Positions 34,101 to 42,479 of a stretch of DNA of 64,000 nt are shown in pieces. Position numbers and translations under genes: made by a program. Origin of the DNA: a virus; the IMG/VR virus record IMGVR_UViG_3300020596_000023, positions 1 through 64,000 of that record. One strand, written 5' to 3'. The first letter of the stretch is position 1; each line of letters starts with the position of its first letter. Below the pieces are notes generated by a model. That model was given only the letters and a program-made list of their open reading frames with translations, was not told the DNA's origin and ran no database searches.

Positions 34101-37100
34101 CTTTACCAGTAAATGTGTTACCCTTAATATCAAATTCAACAGCATCAGGTATATTACTGAATAAAACTTTTTTAGCTTGAATTGATAACGGATTCGTGGT
34201 GTCTTTCAAATGTTCTGGAACATCCAATTGTACACCCCATTGCTCATTGTCTAATTCAAGTACATTCAGATTAGCAATAGTAAGTTCGTTAGAACTTAAA
34301 TTTTCTAAGCTTACTGTAGACACCCGTTTGTTGCCAACCTTAACAGCAGATTTGGTATAAATGTGAGATAAGTCTTTAGGGGCAACAGCTAATAATTGTT
34401 CTAATACTGTACCTTTAATTAAACCCGGAATCAATATTTGTACAGATGTTTTAATTTGTACATTCTCCATCGTATTAGTAACACTGTTATAAGATCTATT
34501 AGCATAGTAAGGCTTTAATACCTGAAGTACTTCTTTCAAATACTTATCGTTGTAGTCCCTACCAGCCCTAAGATCAGCTATAAGCTTTTGCATAGTCTTA
34601 CCACGAATACCCCGATCTTGTAAATACTTTTCAAAAAAGTCCAGTGTGATGAAACCTTGCCCATCTGTAGAATTTACAGATAAGTATGGAGACATCTTAT
34701 TATAAACATCTTGTTCTAACGCATTTTTAATTCCTGAACCAAATGCAACAGAATGGTCATAGCTTAAACTTGTATATTTCTTATTAGAGACTTGTAAAGC
34801 TTTAGCTAAGTTAACACTGTTTGGCTCTAGGGTGTCAGGTGTTATTATAACATCTGGCACAACTATATACTTACTACGTTTACCTCGATGCTTAGTTGAA
34901 AGATATTGGGTAGGTGAAATTAATTGCTTAGATCGTTTATTGTGATCTGTTATACTTTTGTATTCAGAATTATTACCATTAAATAAACTAGCAATCTCTT
35001 GTTGAGCTATAAAGTTATTTAGAACAAACTCATAAATCATATCAGATTCATTACTGTAAGAAGATTTCTTAACATCTTCTTTGAGATCACTAGCTATAGC
35101 AGAATAGAGGTTAAAGCTTTGAGCTACTTCAACCTTTACAAAGTTATTTATGAACTTATCCAGCAATCTACGTTTGTTTGGAGATAAAGTAGAAGTATCA
35201 TAAACTCCATTATAAAATATAGACAATGGAAAAGCTAGCTTAGATTCTTCACCTTTAAAAACTAACTGGTCTTTTTCATCCAATCCTATAATATCGCTAA
35301 TCTTTCTAACTTTACCTTTTTCCGTATAAGTCAAAGACAAAGTTTGAAATACTTGACCAGTTGGTAATCCATCAGCATCTATTATAATAGGATTGTTATT
35401 ATCATCTACAGATTTGTAGTGATGATTTACAAGAAGTTGATCTTTGACTTCATCAGATAGAATCGTAGTATCTGCAAATAATAACAGTCTAGCATTATCA
35501 GCTTTTCTTAAATCATGATAGATTATATTTAGTAAAGCATTCTTTAACGGAGTATTATCAATCAATTCCCCATTAACAATTCCATTATATTTAGGAGCTT
35601 TAATTACAGCTTGATTGCTACTATCTGATAAGGTTGGTAAACTGTAATAGCCATAAGCTTTTTCCTTTAAGTATAGAGCAAGCTTAGAAGCAGACCAATC
35701 TAAATCAGTAACACCATCATACATTTTACCTGTAAATGTATCAGCATCGGTAATTCCATTAAACCAATAGAATTTAAAGTTTTTAGCATTATTGTCTTTC
35801 AAATCCATAGTCTTGAAGTCAACAATCGCATTCAACCAGTTACTGTACTTCAAAGCATTGTCTTGTAGATAAGTTTGAACCATATCTACAATAGTATTAT
35901 AAGCGTTCATTTTATTTATAGTACGCTTATTAAATACCTGAGCTAATCTGCTAAAGAATTTATTTATAAACAAAGGCTTCTGCAAAGCATATTGCAAAGT
36001 TCGTTCAGCATTGTAAAAGCTTGGCTCTTTTAGATCTAAAAACACTTCTTCAAAGAATGCAGCAATTTCACCAACTCGTCCTTGCTCATCAAACGTAATC
36101 TTATCATGAATCAGAGTTTGATTAAACAATTCTTCGCCAAGCTTAAATATAGCTGCTCTAATTCTTTCAGCTATTTCAGGTTTAGTTCTAGTCTTAACTT
36201 CACTTTTTTCAAAGTATGTCGTATTACCAACAGCATCCAAAGCTAAATCTAATTGAGGCTTTGTTATAGTAATGCCTAAAGCTCTAAGCATGGATAACAT
36301 ATCTTTCTTAGTAGCAGAATCTACACGATCTTTGCTTTTACTCAAAGCTTGTCTAACTTTAATATTCCATTCACGAAACTTCTGAATCTTAGCAGAAGTA
36401 ATCAAGCTTTTTCCTTTATTGCTATTGTAAGATTCTACTACAACTTTAACAGCATCGGCCATACTATTAGTAAGTCTGTAACTAATAGTAGGAACTCGTA
36501 ATGCTAAAGTTTTATCAGTAGTATGAGTTAATTGAATTGAATTAACTTTAGGCTTATTGAAAGTTGTAAACAACTTCTCTTGGTATTCCTCATCAGTTTT
36601 AAGTCTTTGATAAATTAAAGCAAAGCTTGGATTCAATTTAGCTAACTCTAATATTTTAGACATCATTTCATCGATGTCAATAGAATCTGCTAATTGCGTA
36701 CTAAGACTACTGTAGATTATAGAGAAGTTTTCTACTTCTGGCAATTCCGCTAAGTTGTCTTTACTTGGCACGAAACTGAATATAGGGTTTCCCGAAGCGT
36801 CAAAAGTAAACTTAAACGAACTAATTTTCTCAGTTGTCATTAAGAATCGCTTCAATTCAAAATCAACCGTAGCTTTAGAACTTACTTTAGTCTGAGATGC
36901 ATCATCCCAAAGCTTACTCATTTGTTGTCGGGTTAAAGCCGATGTATCAATATTTTCATCAGAGCTTACATCAACTTTAAGGTTGTTCTTAACATATTCT
37001 ACAACTTTACTCCAATAAGTGTTATCGTTAGAATCTAACAGATTCATCAGATAAGTTGTAGTTTTATAGGCTATAGAATCTTCGTCTTTACCAATTAGAT

Positions 37101-40100
37101 TTTTAGCTAAAGTTAATTTGAACTGGTTTTTCAAAGTAGGAACTTCACCAGATTCAATCATTTCTGGAGTTATAGCAGATTTATATTTATCTCCATAAGC
37201 TTTAATAAATCTCATAGAAATTAATCCACCATATTGAATATATTTAAGTTGTTCGTCTGGCTTGAATATCGCAAAAGCATCTGGCAAAGCTTGACCTGTA
37301 GGAGCTTTAGAGAATCTGAGTATGTCTTGGTTTGGATAATTCATTTTAGCAGAGTTTTTAAAATCACCTCTACTAGCACTTTCAAACAGTAAATCAATAC
37401 GATCAATTTTACCAAAGTAAGTTTGAAGCATTCTATATAATTTCTCAAAAAATGCTTTTACCTTACGAGAGAATCCTTGTGGTTCTTTGCCAACTTGTTT
37501 AGTCAGCATAAAGCCTCTAAACTTCTCAGCTAAAAATTCTTCTACTCTAAGTTTGGAATCTTCTGTCAGTAAATCTTCTTCTAGTCCATATCTTTTATTA
37601 GCTTCTTCTAACAAATTCAATCTATCTGATTCATTCAAATACATATTGAATATAGCATGGAAAGCTTCGTGGTACTCAGTACCAACTATACTATATTTAG
37701 ATAGAGTTACAGCAGCTTTTCTAAATACTCCATAAACTACATCACCATTATCCATTAATTGTTCTGGTAATATTTCAATAGGAATTTCGTCACCTAGTAT
37801 ATTCTGGAAGTTTTCAATTTGAGATTGATTAGACTCAATTAATTCGTCTTTAGTAGAATTAGTAGAAGCTTTGAAGAATAATGCATCTGTGAGCAAATCA
37901 GTTAAATCTGAATCAGTAGAATCTTGAATAGAATTAGGATCAATTGAAGTGATAGCATCAACTTGAGAAAGATCGGAATTAACCGGGCTTTCCTCTTCTA
38001 CCGGCAATGGGTTAAGAACTGTATCACTGACTTTATCTTTCCTAACGTTCTTAGCTTCACTAACTTCCGTCTTACTCTCATCACTCCAAGTTTTTAATAC
38101 AACTCGAGTATTAACATTATCAACGCCATTATTAGCAGCAATCTTACCACCAAATAAAGACAGTATATTACCCTCAGAATCTTCTGTAGTTTTTATATTA
38201 ATTCCAAACCTATCACTATTCAAGATGCTATCATGAAGTTCTTGTTCACGACCATCTTCCAAATATAAGTTGTACCTTTTTCCAGACAGTACATCTTTAA
38301 GAGTGTCAGAAAATACTTCTCTATTAGCGTCATTTAGAACTAATATGTCTTTACCATTTATAGGAATCTTATTTCCAACATTGCTGTTATATTCCTCATA
38401 AGATTCGTACTTAGTTTTCTTACCAGTCCAAACCCTTTTAGTTAATCTGATCTCATCATTAGGAGCTACATAGATTGTGTACAACTCTGTATAATCTCCA
38501 TTTAATATTTCTATTCGACCTTTACTATTAGCATTTGGACCATGAACTAAAAACGTAGGAGCATATAGGTTATCTTTGGCATCTCGAACATTTGATCTAA
38601 ACAGAGTTATCCTATTAATAGCTTTTTTTATCTCAATCATTGAATCATCTTTAAAAGGACTTAACCCAGTCTTTAATCCTTTTATAAGTTGATTTAGTAA
38701 TTTAATAACGTCTGTAATTGACTCAGAATCTAATTTGTTACCGCTTATATATAATGGTATAGCAGTTTGAGTATCGTCATAGTCGGTAAAATCTATTGAC
38801 AAATTGGGGCTAGCTGGAACTAATACAAAAACATTACTTGAACTGTACAACATATCTTCATTGTACGTGGCACTAATGGACTTAGTGTCGTAGGCTTGAC
38901 CCTCACCGATGAGTGGGGATAATGTAGAGCTTACAACAGAACCGCCATCTTCGGGAATGTGGTACAGCCGTACAGACATAGCTTTGGCAATCCTGGACAA
39001 TAGAGAAAGCTGATTATTCCCAGTTTTTTTCCTTGCACCAGCAGATACTTTCTTTAATAAAATTTTACTATTTTTGTTTTTAGCAAAAGCAGTTCTAATT
39101 TTTACAGTCTCTAATAAGTTAACTCTACGAGCTAACGCAGCGTTTGAATTACCATCGGATTCAAGTCTGTTTATTTCTTTCTCAATAGAACTAACTCTAT
39201 TGATATAACCAATCAAAACATTTTTATAATAAACACCTATTGGAGCTTCGTTAGGGTCAGTTGATTTGAAGTTATCTTCGACTTCGGGTATTTTCAAATC
39301 AAGCTCAACTTGACCATCTTTTTTAATAATCTCTCTAAGCTCGTTAAGAGCTTTTACAGTTTTAGCATCGTTATCAGATATAACGATAGTTGTATCAGTC
39401 TCAGATACTATATCTGGATTGACTATACTATGCAAGTAAATACTTGCAAATTGGCTTTCATCTGATCTTTCCTGAGCTATTGAATCTTGTTCAGTTATAG
39501 CTTTGATAGGTTCTTGTTCTGTATTAGTATCAGTATTGTAAACTGGAACAAGTTCAGCAACTGTGTTTACTGTATCTAACTCTAATACAATCTCATCTGG
39601 AATATTATCTACAACTGGAACTTCCAGATTAATTGATTCATGTTCAGAGTTTAATTCAGTTGCAATAATTTCTCCAACTGTTGTAGTTGTTTCAGACTCT
39701 ATGACTTGTTGTACAATAGCAGAATTATCTTGAGTATCTTCAGATAACTCCTGAACAGTTAGTTCAAGTTGTACAGCAGATTTAACTGATTTAGTAGCTC
39801 TGGATTTTCTGGTTTTTTTAAAATTAGATTTAACGGATTTGGTAGCTCTGGATTTTCTGGTTTTTTTAGGATTAGCTATAACAGAGTTAAGATCAATTAT
39901 AATAGCTTGATTTTCTTCAATTGGTTTAATTAGTTCAATTGATTTATTTGCTTCATCAGAAACAATAGTTTCATCAGAAGCAATAGTTTCATCAGAAGCA
40001 ATAGTTTCAGAATCAGTAATAGTACTAATAATGTCATTTTCTAAATCAGTAGTATCAGCAATAGAACTCAAACTATCTTCTTCTGGATCAACTAACGTAA

Positions 40101-42477
40101 TGTTTCCAATTGCTTTACTACGATTAGTTAAGTTTATTCCAAGTCTGCGAGATAATTCAGATACCCTTCGTTTGGCTTTAGATATTAACGGTTCTTGATT
40201 TTCCTGTAATTCTTTTAAAGCTTCCTTTAAGATTTTGGCTTCTTCCTTATTCTTAGGGTTTAATTCAGCTTTAATTTCTTTTACCGTCTTACCTTCTTTG
40301 ATTTTAGTATCAATATCTAAAATCAATTTAGCTTTGCTATTATCTGCTTTTTTCTTGTCTTGAGCTTTAAAGGCATTTTCAACTTCTTTGATTCTATCTG
40401 GCTTTAAAAAGTCATTAGCAAGAATATCCAGTTGATTTGAAAACGCTGTAGCTATCTTAACCTCTGTCATAGCATCAACCGCAGCTTTCAAATCTTCTGT
40501 AACTTCACCTTTATAAACTAAGTCTTCACTTATTCCTTGTTGTCCTAATTTTTCAATAGCATTATACAATCTATTCTGATCTGGAAAAAACTTAGTTATT
40601 TCTGGATTGTTTTTTAATACAGATATAGCTTGCTTAGTAGATAACTTTTCTACAAGCAATTGCTTACTATTCCGTTCTACAGGATCAGAACTATTACTTT
40701 GTAAAATGTTAGTAGCTTTGGCTAAACCTGCTTGACTTAATTGATTGAAATAATTCTTGTCTTTTTCAGCTTGCGTTATAATATCAGCTAAAGCTTGCTT
40801 TATATGTGCCGGCTGTTTAGAATAGAATAATTTCTGATAAACTGATTTGTAACTATTTTCAGCAGCAGTAGCACCAGCTTTTAAAGAATAAAATACAACT
40901 TCATCTAAGCCAGTAATTCCATTAGTATTAGGATCAGATGTAACATTCTCTTTAAAGTTTTTGCTTGCAAAAGTATCCATGAGCAAATCCATGTTTCCAG
41001 TTTTGGAAGCAGCAGTACCCATATCAAAGCCAGACTTGTAACTCTCAAGCTTAATTTCTTCAGTAGCATCTTCTTTAGATAAACTACCATTGTTATAAGA
41101 TTTTACAATAGCTTGAATTCTAGTATTGGCTTCTTTGATAAAACCTAGCCTACTTTCGATCTCTCCAATCTTGGAACTGGTAGCAGCTTTATTATCTGCT
41201 TTATTCATAAATCCACCAACAACATTGAAAGCTTTACCGCCAAGCATTCCAAAAAATCCAGCCTCTAAACCTTTATCATCAAAAGCATCTTCTAAAAACT
41301 TAGTAACAACATTGTTACCTTTTTTACCTAAGTTAGTTCCAACTCTTTCTCCTGCTTGACTAGAAGCATAGTTTATCATTTCTTCTGGAAACTCACTAAA
41401 TCCAGAAGCTAATGGCTTCAAGTATTTTTCGATAATACCCGGATTATATTTAACCCCAGACTTTAAAACTTCGTTCTGAGCAACACTAACTTCTTTACTT
41501 ATAATACCAGTCCTAGTCCTACCTCTAATGCCTTTGAATATTCCAGCTACCTGAAATAAATCAAAAGCAAAATTCATGGTGTTTAACTTATAAGTTGTCC
41601 AACCTGATTTGTTTCCTAAAGCTTTAGCAAATTGTTCCCTAGTTAAATCTTTAGGAACTTCATTCTGTCCGTCTAAAACTTTTTGAAATTCCTCATCACT
41701 CAAATCAGCTAAGACTTTGTAAGAACTGTTCTTAACATTTACTGAAACCTCCGCAGCATCTCTCATAGATTCAGCATTACGCATGAATCCAGCAATTGTA
41801 CCAACTTCACCCCAATACTTAGTAGCATCACTAACTTTATCAGCAAGTTTTACAGTCTTTGCTAACCATCCAGCACCTTTAACTATACCAGTACCACCAG
41901 CTAACATACTAATACCGCTAGCTATAGATACCAGGTTTTGTGCCCACCAACCTGTATCTCCCCATTGCCAAGATTCGCCGGGATTCTTCTGATATATAGG
42001 AGCATATTCAGCACTTTTTTCTCTAATGCCTTTACCAAACTCAGTCATCCAATTACCAAACTCATATTCTTCTTTGGCTAAATAATCTGCAAGTCTACCT
42101 CCAGTAATATCTCCAAAAGCACCAACACCTTCAATTGTACCACCTATCAATTCACCTACCACAGCTTGATTTAAAAATCCCCAAACTTGGCTACCCTTCG
42201 TTTGTTTACTTGCTCTAACTTTATCTAAGCTATCCATAGTATATACACCATAAGGCATATACTTTTCATACTCTTTAGGATCAATTGTAGTATTTGATCT
42301 ATCATCAGATAAAATAGCACCTGTCTCTACATTAGGACTAGGAGTAGACAAGTTCTTCTGCAAGCTTGTACCTAATCTTGTAGGATCCGGTCTGACATCT
42401 TTAACTAAAGTCTGATTATCAAATCCTGTATTTTTATTCAAGCTTAAACCAAGCCCAGTACTTCTCTGCTTTCCCAT
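31165..42477 (-). CDS. giant virion RNA polymerase fused to zincin-type protease and internal virion protein
   Basis: A 3770-residue single frame. Residues 1-~560 include several glycine-rich hydrophobic helices (SIASGISMLAGGTGIVKGAGW near 185), as in ejected internal proteins. About 560-800 is coiled coil. About 800-1000 is acidic low complexity with SDETIA repeats and a basic KKTRKSRATKSVKS repeat (about 870-900). HEAFH (1603-1607) is a zincin metalloprotease site. The C-terminal half holds the RNA polymerase core: GKYSFLSLKVVGFLPEAVGSTIVLP followed by TGHDFDVDSEY, with Asp3014/3016/3018 as the DxDxD magnesium site of YonO-like crAss-phage RNAPs. It is presumably packaged and injected to transcribe early genes. 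Copy 5 of the dispersed element lies within it. Confidence 0.85.
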   Translation of the reverse strand: MGKQRSTGLGLSLNKNTGFDNQTLVKDVRPDPTRLGTSLQKNLSTPSPNVETGAILSDDRSNTTIDPKEYEKYMPYGVYTMDSLDKVRASKQTKGSQVWGFLNQAVVGELIGGTIEGVGAFGDITGGRLADYLAKEEYEFGNWMTEFGKGIREKSAEYAPIYQKNPGESWQWGDTGWWAQNLVSIASGISMLAGGTGIVKGAGWLAKTVKLADKVSDATKYWGEVGTIAGFMRNAESMRDAAEVSVNVKNSSYKVLADLSDEEFQKVLDGQNEVPKDLTREQFAKALGNKSGWTTYKLNTMNFAFDLFQVAGIFKGIRGRTRTGIISKEVSVAQNEVLKSGVKYNPGIIEKYLKPLASGFSEFPEEMINYASSQAGERVGTNLGKKGNNVVTKFLEDAFDDKGLEAGFFGMLGGKAFNVVGGFMNKADNKAATSSKIGEIESRLGFIKEANTRIQAIVKSYNNGSLSKEDATEEIKLESYKSGFDMGTAASKTGNMDLLMDTFASKNFKENVTSDPNTNGITGLDEVVFYSLKAGATAAENSYKSVYQKLFYSKQPAHIKQALADIITQAEKDKNYFNQLSQAGLAKATNILQSNSSDPVERNSKQLLVEKLSTKQAISVLKNNPEITKFFPDQNRLYNAIEKLGQQGISEDLVYKGEVTEDLKAAVDAMTEVKIATAFSNQLDILANDFLKPDRIKEVENAFKAQDKKKADNSKAKLILDIDTKIKEGKTVKEIKAELNPKNKEEAKILKEALKELQENQEPLISKAKRRVSELSRRLGINLTNRSKAIGNITLVDPEEDSLSSIADTTDLENDIISTITDSETIASDETIASDETIVSDEANKSIELIKPIEENQAIIIDLNSVIANPKKTRKSRATKSVKSNFKKTRKSRATKSVKSAVQLELTVQELSEDTQDNSAIVQQVIESETTTTVGEIIATELNSEHESINLEVPVVDNIPDEIVLELDTVNTVAELVPVYNTDTNTEQEPIKAITEQDSIAQERSDESQFASIYLHSIVNPDIVSETDTTIVISDNDAKTVKALNELREIIKKDGQVELDLKIPEVEDNFKSTDPNEAPIGVYYKNVLIGYINRVSSIEKEINRLESDGNSNAALARRVNLLETVKIRTAFAKNKNSKILLKKVSAGARKKTGNNQLSLLSRIAKAMSVRLYHIPEDGGSVVSSTLSPLIGEGQAYDTKSISATYNEDMLYSSSNVFVLVPASPNLSIDFTDYDDTQTAIPLYISGNKLDSESITDVIKLLNQLIKGLKTGLSPFKDDSMIEIKKAINRITLFRSNVRDAKDNLYAPTFLVHGPNANSKGRIEILNGDYTELYTIYVAPNDEIRLTKRVWTGKKTKYESYEEYNSNVGNKIPINGKDILVLNDANREVFSDTLKDVLSGKRYNLYLEDGREQELHDSILNSDRFGINIKTTEDSEGNILSLFGGKIAANNGVDNVNTRVVLKTWSDESKTEVSEAKNVRKDKVSDTVLNPLPVEEESPVNSDLSQVDAITSIDPNSIQDSTDSDLTDLLTDALFFKASTNSTKDELIESNQSQIENFQNILGDEIPIEILPEQLMDNGDVVYGVFRKAAVTLSKYSIVGTEYHEAFHAIFNMYLNESDRLNLLEEANKRYGLEEDLLTEDSKLRVEEFLAEKFRGFMLTKQVGKEPQGFSRKVKAFFEKLYRMLQTYFGKIDRIDLLFESASRGDFKNSAKMNYPNQDILRFSKAPTGQALPDAFAIFKPDEQLKYIQYGGLISMRFIKAYGDKYKSAITPEMIESGEVPTLKNQFKLTLAKNLIGKDEDSIAYKTTTYLMNLLDSNDNTYWSKVVEYVKNNLKVDVSSDENIDTSALTRQQMSKLWDDASQTKVSSKATVDFELKRFLMTTEKISSFKFTFDASGNPIFSFVPSKDNLAELPEVENFSIIYSSLSTQLADSIDIDEMMSKILELAKLNPSFALIYQRLKTDEEYQEKLFTTFNKPKVNSIQLTHTTDKTLALRVPTISYRLTNSMADAVKVVVESYNSNKGKSLITSAKIQKFREWNIKVRQALSKSKDRVDSATKKDMLSMLRALGITITKPQLDLALDAVGNTTYFEKSEVKTRTKPEIAERIRAAIFKLGEELFNQTLIHDKITFDEQGRVGEIAAFFEEVFLDLKEPSFYNAERTLQYALQKPLFINKFFSRLAQVFNKRTINKMNAYNTIVDMVQTYLQDNALKYSNWLNAIVDFKTMDLKDNNAKNFKFYWFNGITDADTFTGKMYDGVTDLDWSASKLALYLKEKAYGYYSLPTLSDSSNQAVIKAPKYNGIVNGELIDNTPLKNALLNIIYHDLRKADNARLLLFADTTILSDEVKDQLLVNHHYKSVDDNNNPIIIDADGLPTGQVFQTLSLTYTEKGKVRKISDIIGLDEKDQLVFKGEESKLAFPLSIFYNGVYDTSTLSPNKRRLLDKFINNFVKVEVAQSFNLYSAIASDLKEDVKKSSYSNESDMIYEFVLNNFIAQQEIASLFNGNNSEYKSITDHNKRSKQLISPTQYLSTKHRGKRSKYIVVPDVIITPDTLEPNSVNLAKALQVSNKKYTSLSYDHSVAFGSGIKNALEQDVYNKMSPYLSVNSTDGQGFITLDFFEKYLQDRGIRGKTMQKLIADLRAGRDYNDKYLKEVLQVLKPYYANRSYNSVTNTMENVQIKTSVQILIPGLIKGTVLEQLLAVAPKDLSHIYTKSAVKVGNKRVSTVSLENLSSNELTIANLNVLELDNEQWGVQLDVPEHLKDTTNPLSIQAKKVLFSNIPDAVEFDIKGNTFTGKELHEKIQSVFSELSTKGTNELIKSISDPKNVAVILEDYMNKNNLPHHYKDLLKINEAGDNFVISLAIPSFSNKFQSLLISLFIQKGIKIPIAGGHATLLSDSFISSFIDTDSIDTTSFTTEIVERIKATGKINLKQSIVSDGKSKYIETECLLPAWTSKFFENGQRININELPEEARNILGHRTPLEGKYSFLSLKVVGFLPEAVGSTIVLPAALVAQTGHDFDVDSEYLLFQYLDKENNPIKYNLAKPVKDWDNKELNNFIFDSYKAIIEHPSQIEEHIVPSSVEEIKVVIREQKKLLNIVEDGQNHNSLAAQDKLRSTNMMGTHLKGIAAVYNSMIPIVQKLKLATTELIGVSYDLSKYDLKDLQDKYGQVAVEGNKATINHKQFGWNNQDFTDPNGDLISIGLAKTLANVLDIVKEGTLLNLNLATASNYMLMRTLGIPLKEASLLLIQPVIMRAYSASQNSMIYNGKAVDPVKAYMKALKDISKLTNTPYVAYKDIPAVDLNSAEMEASILYFKNEKPKSFAKASIAELQKAENQYLYQLGLYKTWNRLTKINYDYKKVMDGTTPDRTKATNIPELFKSIDSYDSLNASDSTVYSMYGDEARDVRTVLDTTDAYKSIKTYRDNMEAYLRVLDKYFLDLKGEVLTAANTYGTKYSPEVHKKIVEVASFSLLRNDMTDVEISRILKAVPNTNTKMDIDEFKQLSTANKLWFIKYKLRESISETNILYHLSPKISEGDFNLKSFYEIKFDKPHLSDGLDTYLTDSFAALLNSNSEFLKDLGEDLIKYNYITQGFAFSGNSFGNYIPVTELLTRGWLDGLQQASKFGLTELEITYEGLIDLAGRNGWKDPKLSKINFINKNTLPEGDAFRDINGMNTFSLSKAKKKELGFNPNFYTFIIKDGNTTEIIQTSVAKVDDVFWFTPVNRLSNGYIKTESGQFSVIPEQNAFFSYMNQYSGNIEDIGDSSRLDSYDEDAVTC
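37975..38021 (+). repeat. dispersed ~47-bp element, copy 5 of 7
   Basis: Plus strand: GGAATTAACCGGG, a pyrimidine tract, CTACCGGCAATGG and AAGAACTG. It is inside the giant RNAP gene (minus strand), where the reverse complement encodes LPVEEESP. Confidence 0.8.
39779..39868 (-). repeat. 48-bp tandem repeat coding for a basic 16-residue unit
   Basis: Two copies of a 42-base block (39779-39820 and 39827-39868) at 48-bp period differ by two bases. They encode KKTRKSRATKSVKS twice in the linker of the giant protein. Confidence 0.75.
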
Positions 42478-42479
42478 AT

